Notes: generated by a model from the sequence alone, not told the origin. Counted from the first letter of the stretch, positions 10,358 to 19,619 are shown. The stretch: DNA of 64,000 nucleotides from Heterohyrax brucei (GCA_028571685.1 CM053143.1:141332829-141396828), one strand, 5' to 3'. Translations and numbers: made by a program.

Positions 10358-10738
10358 GACTTTGAATTTGTTTAAGCAAATGTTTCTCTGGATTTTCTGT
10401 CCCTTTCATCTAAACCTAATTCTAACAGATGACTTTCCTTTTTTATCAATGCAAACCTACACTGAGCCAAATCATACCATCCAGTTTGGACACTGCCAGC
10501 TAATTGTAATATGCTGAGCCAAGAACATGTTTTTACATCTTCAAATCTTGCTTAGGATGTCAGGCAAAATCAATTTACAAAAGAACCTGTGCTCACAAGA
10601 TTTGCTTGTAAACTAATTGCATACATCAGTTCATGAAGTGAAGCCAAAGGGCCTAAGTAAGGCTGAGTCTAAGGTCCAGTTGGAGGAATCAGTTTCCTGT
10701 GGGGAGTCTGCAACTGCTTTCTACTTCTACTAACAATA
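10358..10738. other. unassigned sequence
   Basis: No gene or repeat recognised. Confidence 0.4.
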
Positions 10739-10996
10739 TGTATCTTAGTACTGCTATGACAAAGACACCACTGGTGAGGGGCTTTAATGAACTGTGACAA
10801 CAGTTTGGAAGGCTAGAAATTCAGATTCAGAACACCAGCTCTCGGGGAAGACATTCTTTGTCAGCTCTGGGTATTAGTAGCTGGAACTTAATCAGGGTCA
10901 CCTGGACTCCTAAATAACATTCCATTTCCTGTCTTAATTGCTGTCCTGAATGAGATCAACAGACTTAAATCCCTCTCCCTGTCTCCTCAAACCTTC

Positions 10997-11298
10997 AGGG
11001 AAGTAATAATATTGTGAGTAGTTTAAGACTGTTTCGTAAGATGTTAAGGAATCTTGTGACTCCGTGTTCTATCTTACAACAAAGTTTGACATTTTCCAGA
11101 TGCAAATCCCTTTGTAATCTAGCTATAAAAGCAACTGGAATTGTAACCTAAGTGGGACAGTCTTGGAGAAACCGTTCTCACTGTCTCCTAGATTCTCATG
11201 GTTATGTGTTAATAAAGTATTGCTTAAACCTTTTTCCCTGTATCTGAATTTGGCTGCAGTAATAGGTGGAACGAACTTGTTTTTGGTTCGGCAACATT
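10997..11298 (+). mobile_element. ERV solo LTR (edges approximate)
   Basis: Has a TATA-like 'CTAGCTATAAAAGCAACTGG', a polyadenylation signal in GTGTTAATAAAGTATTGC and a terminal 'TTTTTGGTTCGGCAACA'. This is the promoter-R-U5 order of a gammaretrovirus-type LTR, nested in the reversed MaLR-like LTR. Confidence 0.65.
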
Positions 11299-11373
11299 TT
11301 GAGGTTCCTTGGTGATCTTCATGTGGTGTGGCTTTTCTTTTCCCAGCTATGCCTTCTAACCTGTGCCTAACCT

Positions 11374-11545
11374 AACCAAACCAAACCCATTGCTGTTAAG
11401 TTGATTTTGACTCACAGTGACCGTACAGGATGGAGTAGAACTGTCCTATAGGATTTCCAAGGAGCAGCTAGTGGATTCAAACTGCGAAAATTTGGTTAGC
11501 ATCTTAGCTCTTAACCACTCATAACCGCCGTGCCACCAGGGCCCA
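11374..11545 (-). mobile_element. type A SINE nested in LTR
   Basis: 'AAACCCATTGCTGTTAAGTT' to CGTGCCACCAGGGCCC. Confidence 0.87.
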
Positions 11546-11709
11546 TTCTGAGCCTACTCTGCTCTTTTATATCTCAAAAATAATTAGCTTCATACGCATC
11601 TGAGATTGTTACATGTCCTCATGGATGTAACAAAGAAAGTCCTATTCTCGAACGAGATTACATTCACAAACAACACCTATTTTTGTAGGTCACAATTCAG
11701 TCTATAACA

Positions 11710-12004
11710 CCGTGGCTGAATAAGTAATGGCAATATGCAATGAACAGCTCGGCAGTGACATTTGTCCAGGTTATTATAGGTCTGATAAATCTCAAAGTCT
11801 ATCATTTCATGGTAATTCACAGAGAAACACTGCATTTCATGGATTTTCTGCATCAACATTCCAACTCCAAAAATAGAACCCACAGGATGTTTTCTGAAGT
11901 GGGGAGACCCTAATCATTTTCCTCATTTTAGAGGTAAAATGTAGCACATTTCACCAGACTCAGTAAGTTAGCAAAGTGACAATAGAAATCAATACCCTTG
12001 ATCT
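11710..12004. other. unassigned sequence
   Basis: About 295 bp, nothing recognised. Confidence 0.35.
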
Positions 12005-12330
12005 CCATTCACATACCACTGTGTTACAGAGTAGGACTGGGTTCCATAGGGTTTTCTTGCCTGTAATCTTTATGGAGGCAGATCACTTGGGCTTTCTTCC
12101 ACAGTACCACTAAACCAAAGAAGCAAACCCACTGTTGTTGAGTCACAGTGACCTTATAGGACAGAGTAGAATTGCCCCATAGAATTTCCAAGGAGCACCG
12201 GCAGATTGGAATTTCCAACCTTTTTGGTTAGCAGCCATATCACTTTAAACTGCTACTCCACCAGGGTTTCCACAGTACCGCCGAGTGGATTCAAACCACC
12301 AACTTTCGATTAGCCGGCAAGTGTAAATAT
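12005..12330 (-). mobile_element. outer SINE, split by an inner SINE
   Basis: The 3' half (GTAGGACTGGGTTCCATAGG, 'TGGAGGCAGATCACTTGGGC') and the 5' half (CCGAGTGGATTCAAACCACC) belong to one reversed copy. It is separated by the inner insertion. Confidence 0.75.
12109..12267 (-). mobile_element. type A SINE inside a SINE, with target duplication
   Basis: 'CAAACCCACTGTTGTTGAGT' to CTCCACCAGGG. The 12-bp TTCCACAGTACC is present at 12097-12108 and 12268-12279, though the first bases may belong to the SINE head. Confidence 0.88.
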
Positions 12331-12999
12331 TTGCCTCACCTAAGGACTGTTCCACTTTGAGTAATCGTCCACAACCATCTACTTATCCAGCCAAGCTAGA
12401 AAGCCTGGGGGCTCTGTAAAAACAGACCTAAGCACATGGGCCATCCCTGGGCACTGACTCACTGACAGCTAATGTCAGTGACTCACCCCTCATGCTTAGC
12501 ACTACCTTCAGAGGCAAGAAGAAAAGTCTTCTAGTAGAGGTGTGTGGATGAACAGAAGGCAAATCTCTCTGACATTACATTTCCTGCTTGGAAATTTTAA
12601 ATAGTGTCTGTGGGAGAGTAAAGTTTCTCTTAGAACACAGGAAGCAGCTAAGTACCTCTGTGCTGATTATAACCACAGTACTTCCCCTGCAGTCCCCTTC
12701 AGACATTTATTTAGGATCTTCTTTTATGGTGCTGCTAAGATCCTTGTTACTAACATTCAAACCATTAATTAATTTGCAAGTATACCAAACAATACTATAG
12801 TTGGCTCATACATGAGTAGGCAGTTGATGCGCATTATTTGGAGATGCTAGTATCCGCTCATCAAACAAAAGGCATTTCTTGGTTCTGGGATAGCAACCCC
12901 TTTTAGAGAAAAGTGTAGAGTGAATGCGGAAATACCAGTTTTGGGAATAAATGACTCAGTGGGTTTTCTGGATGCTATTTAGACCTAGTATTGGTGGTA
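12331..12999. other. unassigned sequence
   Basis: About 670 bp without recognised repeats or coding domains. Confidence 0.4.
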
Positions 13000-13205
13000 C
13001 TGTAAGAACCCTGGTGGTGCAGTGGTTGAAGTGCTCTGTTGCAAACCAGAAGGTTGGTGGTTTGAACCAACCAGCTGGTATGCAACAGAAAGATGTGGCA
13101 GTCTATTTTTGTAAAAATTGGTGCTTTGGAAATCCTGTGGAGCAGTTCTACTCTGTCCAACAAGGTTGCTGTGAGTCAGAATTTACTCGACAGCAAGAGG
13201 TTTTT
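13000..13205 (+). mobile_element. long type A SINE
   Basis: Head 'GAACCCTGGTGGTGCAGTGG', the extra internal block 'AGATGTGGCAGTCTATTTTT', tail GGTTGCTGTGAGTCAGAATT. Confidence 0.87.
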
Positions 13206-13227
13206 GATTTCGGTTTACTGGGCATTT

Positions 13228-13437
13228 AATGTCCCTGAGTGGCACAAATGTTCTGTGTTTGTCTACTAACCTAAAAGTTGGAAGTCAAACCTATCCGTCA
13301 GCACTTGGAAAAAAGGCCGACTGATCCACTTCTGTGAAAGTTATAGCCAAGAAAACTCTATGGAATGTAGTCCTACTAGGTAACACATAGGCTCACCATA
13401 AGTTAGAACTGACTTGACAGCAAAGGATTTGGTTTTG
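13228..13437 (+). mobile_element. type B SINE whose 3' target duplication is split by an LTR
   Basis: Head 'TAATGTCCCTGAGTGGCACA' to tail CTTGACAGCAAAGGATTTGG. The upstream flank TTTACTGGGCATTT (13214-13227) reappears after the tail as TTTACT... and ...GGGCATTT, separated by the LTR at 13449-13952. Confidence 0.8.
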
Positions 13438-13448
13438 ATTTTACTAGG

Positions 13449-13952
13449 TGTCATGGATTGAATTGAATCCCCTTGCCAAAAAAGACAAAAAAAAAAAAAT
13501 TGTAGGTATCAATTTGCCTGGAACATGATTCTTGGTATTATGCAATGTTCCTGTATGTTATGAATCCTGCCTATATGATGTTAATGAGGAAGGATGGCGG
13601 CAGTTACGTTGGTGAGGCAGGACTTAATCTGTAAGACTGTTGTGCATTGAGCCAGTCTCCTGGAATACAAAGGAAAAGGAAGCAACTAGAGAGTTAGAGA
13701 CCTCATATCACCAGGAAAGTAACACCAGAAGCAGTGTACATTCTTCGGACTTGGGGTCTCTGGGTCTGAGAAGCTCCCAGTCTAGAGGAAGATTGATGAT
13801 AAGGATCTTCCTCCAGAGTCAACAGAGAAAGCCTTACCCTGGAGCTAATATTTGGACTAGTAGCCTACTTTTCTGTGAGAAAATAAATTTCTCTTTGTTA
13901 AAGCTATCCACCTATGGTATGTCTGTTACAGCAGCACTAGATACCTAAGACA
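13449..13952 (+). mobile_element. MaLR-like solo LTR, full length
   Basis: 'TGTCATGGATTGAATTGAAT' to GCACTAGATACCTAAGACA, with polyadenylation signal GTGAGAAAATAAATTTC. Flanking CTAGG and CTGGG fit a 5-bp target duplication with one change. Confidence 0.85.
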
Positions 13953-14179
13953 CTGGGCATTTGTTTTCTGTCCTCTCATTTAAGATCAGGCACTATGGAC
14001 TGACCAGAGTCCATGGCAGCTTCAACTGGGTGCACATAACCATCAAATCACTGAGGGCTGTTCTCTGTGTTGTGTCCATTCTAACTCTGAACAAAACGTA
14101 GGAATCTTTATGAGCACAACCAAAGAGGAGAAGTTAAAAATCTATATATCTATATGTAAAATATCATGTCATTTTACCT
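13953..14179. other. unassigned sequence
   Basis: Nothing recognised. Confidence 0.35.
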
Positions 14180-14630
14180 GTGAACAGTGGGGACAGTTAA
14201 AAAAGTCACAAATGTGGGCACTGCAGATGAATCTCAAGCCTCTCACTATGTTTCATACTTGATGGGTACAAGCCTTGGATCTCTGTAAGCCTGAAGGTAG
14301 CATTACCTACCTCCCAGTGACAAGTGCTACTGGGGTGCCTGATCACTGTCACTTGAGAAGGATAGTTACAGATACAATAGTTTTTTCCTGGCAGTCTGTG
14401 ATATAAATATAATAGTTCTTTCCTAACAGTTGTCATGTAGACATAACAATTCTCCCAGCAGTTGAGATGTGGCCAAACCTGCCGAAGGAACATCTAGAAA
14501 TGACCTAACTCTTATTTCCATACTATTGCCATATCATTGTCATACTCTTTGGGAGAGGACTCATCATGCAGCTGCTGACATATTAGCTGGAATCCAGAAC
14601 CAAGAACTAAGTCACTATCTCTCTTCCCAT
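14180..14630 (+). mobile_element. possible older LTR, left part (host of the ERV)
   Basis: Short internal near-repeats of the type ACAATAGTTTTTTCCTGGCA / ATAATAGTTCTTTCCTAACA resemble LTR U3 enhancer repeats. Read together with 23376-23540, across the ERV, it forms a plausible plus-strand LTR. This is inference. Confidence 0.3.
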
Positions 14631-15180
14631 TGTAATCATAATCACAGATCCATGTCTCCTGTCTTCAAAGCCAATACTGAGACAGGAGGTGAGGTGATTA
14701 AATGAGGATATTTATTGAGTGCTGACACACAAGAGGTAATGGGGAATCAGTTCCTCCAAAGCTTGCCTGCGTGCATAGGCTATGCTTGGAGGTTAAATAG
14801 GTTGATTAAGGAGGGGTACACTGGTTAACATTCTTCCCAGGTCCACACAAACAATTCCTTTGTTGTTTCAACAATATTCTTCGCAAGGGTCTGCATGGCT
14901 CCCAAAAGTCGGGAAGCTGGATAATCATCAAAGTACAAACCATCTGGTGATTCAGTCTGATAGTCGTAGAGAATAGCTGAAAGGCAATAAACAGAACAAT
15001 TAGGGAACAATTGTAAGAGGAAACAACAGCTGTGTGACTTATAACTGCCAAGCCAAGTACAAGGTAAATTCTTGTGGATGTGGGAAAAACAAGTTCTTAG
15101 GACTTGGTACTTTTGACATGACTGTTTTAACTGCTATTTGTAGCAAGTTGGAGTTGGGGTGGCCAAAGACCTCCCTTTCA
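14631..15180 (-). repeat. 3' LTR of the ERV
   Basis: Matches 22844-23375 end to end. Shared landmarks on the plus strand are TGTAA at the left, 'GAGGATATTTATTGAGTGCT', 'CATTCTTCCCAGGTCCACAC', AGTTGGGGTGGCCAAAG and a CTTTCA right end. It has a short extra CCAAGCCAAGTA stretch near 15050 that the other LTR lacks. Confidence 0.92.
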
Positions 15181-15193
15181 ACTCCCCGCTTCT
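15181..15193 (-). promoter_or_regulatory. polypurine tract of the ERV
   Basis: Plus-strand ACTCCCCGCTTCT reads AGAAGCGGGGAGT on the coding strand and abuts the TGAAAGG start of the 3' LTR, where plus-strand DNA synthesis would prime. Confidence 0.75.
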
Positions 15194-15319
15194 GTGGATA
15201 CCTTCTCAATCATGAGAAGAGGGGTGCTGACCTCCTCCAGCTACTTCCTTTTGACAGAGGGTGTCAACTTACCTTACTCACGGTAAGGGGGAGGTGTATT
15301 TTGGGAAGCAGCAGCATCT

Positions 15320-15735
15320 CATATAACATGTGTCTGCATGTGGGAAGAGGATAGAGCATCCATCATGAATACCCCTTCCACCTGGAGGGTGAAACTAGCT
15401 CTTCTCAAGATCATCTTAACAAGGCATGGTACATAAACACAGATTTGAACAATTACCATTATGATAGTGAGAAATGGAGTTAGCCGAGATTCTAGACAGG
15501 GAAACAAATTAGATGGCCAGCTACCCCAAGGCTGCCAGTTTGGATCTCGATGAGTCCAATTAGCCCCAATATGGATTTCATCTAGTCTTATCTTCTCCTG
15601 AAGTGTTAACCCAAGTACAGCAGGTTTTATTGATGACTTCTGGGCACCCCCCATTTTTGTAAGTAGGAAATCTAGTGAAGTGGTTATCAAGGACCAGCAC
15701 TACCAATGAATTGAGCTCTCAAAGCCTTTTCTGTT
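15320..15735 (-). pseudogene. env: env transmembrane subunit remnant
   Basis: The coding strand holds a C-x7-C-C cysteine cluster (codons near 15646 and 15622-15617) followed by T-W-V-N-x-S-G. This is the conserved disulfide region of gammaretroviral TM, which is normally C-x6-C-C. Downstream, in another frame, come a tryptophan-rich membrane-proximal stretch (W-x2-W-G-S-W) and one hydrophobic span (about 15418-15480) that would anchor Env. The frame changes between the cluster and the anchor. The fusion peptide and most of the heptad region are not visible. The V-L-D-N sequence just before the cluster matches the end of the immunosuppressive-type helix region. Non-functional. Confidence 0.75.
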
Positions 15736-16506
15736 CCCACTGCCATCAGATCACTGGTGTCAGAACAGTCTCTTCCATTTGGTACATCCCTAATCTCAGT
15801 ATGACAGTTTGGAGGAGCCACCAGCTGCATCCACTTTCTTCAATAAAAGGATTATATCCTCCTGGATTGTACCCCTCTATGTCCTGTTTAACAATTTTAA
15901 TGGTGACTGTTGAGGCAATTTGATGAACCTGGGTAGGGAACACTAGGAATCCCAAAGTACACTGTGCCAAAAAGACTCTTGCGTTTAGGCATTGTATGGC
16001 CCAAGTCCAAGGTGTGGGTCAAGGCAAGCAATCTCTGTTAGAAGGGTAAGGCCTTCCCCTCCACAGAAGGGTGTATCCTGGAGTGGCATGCAGTGAGAGG
16101 TTAGCAATAAGTGAATCAAAATTGTTCATTAGATAGGCACTAAATTTAGTTTGATCACATAAAGGAAAAAGTTAGAAATCCTGGTAACTGGGGTCCTTGC
16201 CCATCCTCAGGGGTCAAATGAGGAGTCTCCAGCCCTCAGTAGTAGTCTTATTATGTCATCTAGACAGAGTAAAACAAGGTACTGTAACAGGATATTGAAT
16301 TAACTGGGCTCAGACCGGAACTTTTGGCTTTGTAAGGGTGTTGATTCAGTAAGGGGTATGATTATAATTGAGTACCGGAGCAGCCTTGGGGTGAACTGGA
16401 GTTCCTGAGTAGACAAGATGGTGACAAATCCAATAATTTTTAAGTCTACATCCCTAACAACTGCTTGGGACATTGATAATACACCATTAGAGGACCAGTC
16501 CCGTCC
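15736..16506 (-). pseudogene. env surface-subunit region, degenerate
   Basis: Lies between the Ig-like domain and TM. Stretches such as N-K-T (glycosylation sites), A-N-L-S-L and G-x-T-L-L-W with scattered cysteines look like a retroviral surface protein, but stops occur every 10-40 codons and I see no diagnostic motif. The assignment rests mainly on position. About 770 bp is short for a complete surface subunit, so part is probably deleted. Confidence 0.45.
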
Positions 16507-16829
16507 ATCAGGTTGGGATTTTACTGTAACCTGAACCCCTTTCCCCTCAGAACATGAACATCTTGACAGATTACCTTATGAAATTTAACACAGAAATAAG
16601 AGCCTTCATCAAGGAGAGTGATACCAGAGATGGTAATAGAAAAATCCTTATTATTTCTCTGGGTAGTATCAGTGATCGGGGAAATTTGAGAGATTTATTT
16701 TTTGCTTCCCAAACTACAATACTTGCCCCTCCTGAATTTTGTTTCACTTATTTTAGTGGTGCAGGTAAGTGTCAGAGTCCTGTCGGTCATCACAATGAGG
16801 GTTCCTTCTGTCTGATGTAAAATGAGTTC
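16507..16829 (-). pseudogene. SIRP-like immunoglobulin V-set domain inside the ERV
   Basis: One reading frame of the coding strand runs from an E-L start (16829) and aligns with the N-terminal V domain of signal-regulatory proteins. The first cysteine (16763-16761) is 22 residues after that glutamate, as in mature SIRPs. A T-x-R-N-N-x-D-F-S-I stretch, I-S-x-I-T, D-x-G-S-Y and Y-F-C-V-K-F follow, with the second cysteine at 16592-16590. After a +1 frame change near 16525 the strand ends with a G-x-G-x-x-V-x-V-K J-like strand. The cysteines are 57 residues apart, about 9 fewer than usual, and the core tryptophan is not seen. There is an in-frame stop at 16697-16695. In SIRPs this domain binds CD47. 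Here it sits where env should begin, and no signal peptide or membrane segment could be tied to it. Family identity is strong; capture from a host gene is inferred. Confidence 0.85.
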
Positions 16830-16836
16830 AGACCTT

Positions 16837-16866
16837 CCCCAAAAAAATCATTTTTTTTTTTTTGAA
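16837..16866. repeat. A/T homopolymer palindrome at the Ig-domain edge
   Basis: Plus strand CCCC, seven A, TC, A, then thirteen T. It forms a small hairpin-capable AAAAAAAT-C-ATTTTTTT immediately upstream (coding sense) of the Ig-like domain. Confidence 0.7.
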
Positions 16867-16959
16867 TTTGCACTTAAGCCTCCCCACTAGTGTGCAGGAA
16901 TATCTGTGACGAGCCTCTTCATCTTCTCTTTGTTGTTGTTGTTGGGGTTGTAAGAGAGG

Positions 16960-18330
16960 GCTATCCTTAAACAAGTGTGATGTACCCAGCTACTAGAGTG
17001 AGCTTCACAGAGGAGTGCATGGTCAACAGGACTTCATACAGAGCTCGCCACCCTGGAGCCAACTGGTCTTCAGGATGTTGCTGTCTTCACACCTTCGGTA
17101 AGACTTGGCAGCCAGGCTTGAATACGTGGAGAGAGGCCTTGGCTAGGAAAGAGAGACAAGAGGAAACATATTGATTAGTAATAGTAAGGGCTTTTCCCAA
17201 AGAATGGACCCATTCCTGCTCCTCCCTTTCAGTAGTCACTTAGGTGGAAAAAGCGAACTGTTCCAAGAATGGCCTCCCATGTATTAACTCACAAGGGCTT
17301 AATTTAAGCTTGCTTCAAGGGGCCACCCAAACCTAGAGCAAGGCAATTCAATACCTGGTTACTTCCCAGGACTGTTCAGTTTGAGAGGTGAAAGCCTCCA
17401 CCCATCTGGAGGGTGTGTCCACAAAGACCAGTAGTGTCATGGATTGCATTGTGTCACCCTAAAAACATATGTATTGATTTGACTTGGCTATGAGTCCCAA
17501 TATGGTACCATTTCTCACATGTATTGTGAATCCTGCCTTTGTGATGTTGAGGAGGGAGAATGGACAGCATTTGTATTAGTGATGCAGGACTCAAGTTACC
17601 AGCTCAGGTATATAAGGGAGAGAAGTGAGCAGAATAAGTTGGGAACTTCAGACTACCAAGAAGGCAGCACCAAGAGCAGATTACATTCTTTGGGCCTGAG
17701 GTTCCTGTGCTGAGATGCTTTCATTGAATTTGGACTCAGCCCACAGGACTGGAATTAATTCTCTTACTGAATGAACTTGTAAATTGTAAATGGATTTGTG
17801 GCATACTGGACTGTGACAATAACGTTTCTCTTCATGAATCCATCCATTTGTGGTATTTTCTGCTGGAGCAGTACCAGGTAACCAAAACAAGTAGGTACCA
17901 AAAGTTTCCTGGGGCTTGAGGTGTTACAGTCAAGTCCAGCTGCCGATCTTCTCCCATATCTGTTCCACAGAACTGGAACCCTGGTCCTGAGGGGTGTGGG
18001 ACTCTTTGGATTATTCTAGGCACAGAGGAGACCTTCCTCCATCACTTTTTGAATAGTCTTTAAAAGGTGAGGCCCAGCCATTACTTGTTGCAGCCATTCT
18101 ATACTGGCATCCCTACCATACTGAGTGTGGTCATACAGAACAGACACTACATCTCATATCTGAGCTTCAGGTACGAGGACTTTGAGATCTGGACCAACAA
18201 GACAGTCAGTGTTTTGATTGGGGTAAAATCTCCATTTCTTGGCTCTTTTTAAATCCTATTAAGTATAAACAGGTGCAGGAAGATGTGGAAAGGCAAGAGT
18301 GCGAATGACAGCAAAACTGGAATTGGACTC
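16960..18330 (-). pseudogene. pol: integrase remnant, split by an LTR
   Basis: Coding strand from 18330 down shows the end of RNase H/start of integrase. At 17434-17380 there is V-F-V-D-T-P-S-x-W-V-E-A-F, the catalytic-core strand with the first active-site aspartate. Then comes L-I-H-G-R-P-F, typical of the region after the core, and near 17100-16985 a C-terminal W-R-A-L-Y-E-V-L-L-T-like segment matching the GPY/F module of gammaretroviral integrases. Much of the core with the second D and the E is missing, so there is an internal deletion. Interrupted at 17435-17889 by a MaLR-like LTR. Confidence 0.82.
17435..17889 (+). mobile_element. MaLR-like solo LTR inserted in integrase
   Basis: 'TGTCATGGATTGCATTGTGT' to AGCAGTACCAGGTAACCAAA plus ACA. 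Perfect 5-bp target duplication AGTAG at 17430-17434 and 17890-17894. Opposite orientation to the ERV and younger than it. Confidence 0.9.
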
Positions 18331-18339
18331 AATTGGTTG

Positions 18340-18830
18340 GGGTGTGGCCTTCCTAGCCTCAGGATATGCCTTCCTATTTCACATGGCCTCTGGAGTCTTG
18401 CCACTTTGGAGGCCAGGGCAATAGAGAACTGCTACTTGGGCAGGGTCTCCTACGGCCTGCAGGAGTTCCAAAATTTCAGGCACATGTTTTATCTCTATTT
18501 GCTGCAGTGAGGAGGCCTTGTTCTCGCCACATGACACCACAAGCATGTAAAACCAGCTGAGCATACTGAGTATCAGTGTATATATTTACTCTCTTCCCGG
18601 CAGGCAGGCAAAGGGCTCCTCCCAAGGATATCAACTCTGGCTTTGGGGCCGAAGTACCTGGGGGCCAGCCTCCAAAACTTCAGTCAGAGTCACTACTGCA
18701 TATCCAGCGCTTCTTTTCCCACCCATCATACTACTTCCATCTGTGTATATTTCAACTTCTGGATCATCAAGGGGAATGTCAGAAAGATCAGGGTGGCTAG
18801 AATAGAACTCTCTGATGATTCCTAACAGTC
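18340..18830 (-). pseudogene. pol: RNase H domain remnant of pol
   Basis: The coding strand shows I-Y-T-D-G-S-S near 18750-18730 (first catalytic aspartate), an A-E-L-like helix region, then I-Y-T-D-T-Q-Y-A (another catalytic aspartate) near 18580, and V-A-V-L-Y-C-P-G-L-Q-S-G near 18440. The last motif normally reads C-P-G-H-Q, so the conserved histidine is now leucine. Several frame changes. In the intact virus this domain degrades the RNA strand during reverse transcription. Confidence 0.85.
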
Positions 18831-19619
18831 ATGTTGAGGTGGCGCTCCGCAACAGGCAGTAACATGGCTGAATTCAAAGTCATCACCACCCACAGAATTA
18901 TGTTTGGATTGTGTGATAGGTTGGCTTGGTGTTTCCCCATCCATCCTGCTGTCATCCAGAATCCCCATTTCTACTCGAGGAGGGAGAGGACTACACGCGG
19001 GGTATTTACCACCACTTGCTATCCCAGAGTAACTTCTGCTTCTTGGAGCAAATCTCAGGTGGCAGTGACTGCCTGCAGGCATGGGGGCCATCCACAAACC
19101 ACAACATCCAATTGCTTTGAAAAGTAGGCAACAGTCACTTTTCAGGCCCTAAAGTTTGGGCCAGGATCCCCATGGCCACTTTCTGTTTTTTGTGTAAAAA
19201 CAGTGAGAAAGGCTTTTTGAGATTGGGAAGCCCTAGAGTAGAGGCTGTCATTGCCAAGCCAAGTACCGTCGAGTCGGATCTGACTCTGTCATTAGTTTAT
19301 GTTTAATCTTTTCAAAGGCCTGTTGGCACTCAGGTGTCCGTAGCAGAGGTTCCCTTTCTTCTCCTTTTAATGCCTCATACAGATGTTTCGTGATTAGTCC
19401 ATACCTTGGTATTCAAAATGTGACAGAACCCTGCCATACCTAGAAATCCCCTTAGTTGTCACTTACTTGTTGGTGACTTCACTTGGGCAATTACTTTCCT
19501 CCTATAGGGCAAAGGATTTCTTTGTCTCTGAGAAATCTGGAACCCCAGGTACTTTACATGAGGTTATATAACTTGAGCTTTCATTTTGGAGATCTTATAA
19601 TCACATTCAGCTGGACAAT
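18831..19619 (-). pseudogene. pol: pol thumb/connection region
   Basis: The coding strand contains Y-L-G-F-Q-I-S and L-R-G-F-L-G-M-A-G-F-C near 19560-19440, characteristic of the region after the RT active site in class I retroviruses, followed by a degenerate connection. A 35-bp reversed SINE-tail fragment interrupts it at 19252-19286. Multiple stops. Confidence 0.8.
19252..19286 (-). repeat. SINE/RTE tail-only unit, copy 2 (reversed, truncated)
   Basis: 'TGCCAAGCCAAGTACCGTCG' plus AGTCGGATCTGACTC is the reverse complement of the last about 35 bp of the unit at 1893-1941. It lies inside the ERV pol gene. Confidence 0.75.

Larger units (their letters stand above)
10739..11709 (-). mobile_element. 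MaLR-like LTR split by another LTR and a SINE
   Basis: Left end TGTATCTTAGTACTGCTATG. Right end GTAGGTCACAATTCAGTCTA plus TAACA. The segments are displaced by insertions at about 10997-11298 and 11374-11545. Confidence 0.7.

Noticed and set aside
16507-16829. The Ig-like domain as an ordinary host SIRP exon unrelated to the virus
   Set aside because: It lies between the two LTRs, in proviral orientation, with integrase upstream and env TM downstream, and no flanking host introns or second SIRP domain are seen. Kept as a testable alternative.
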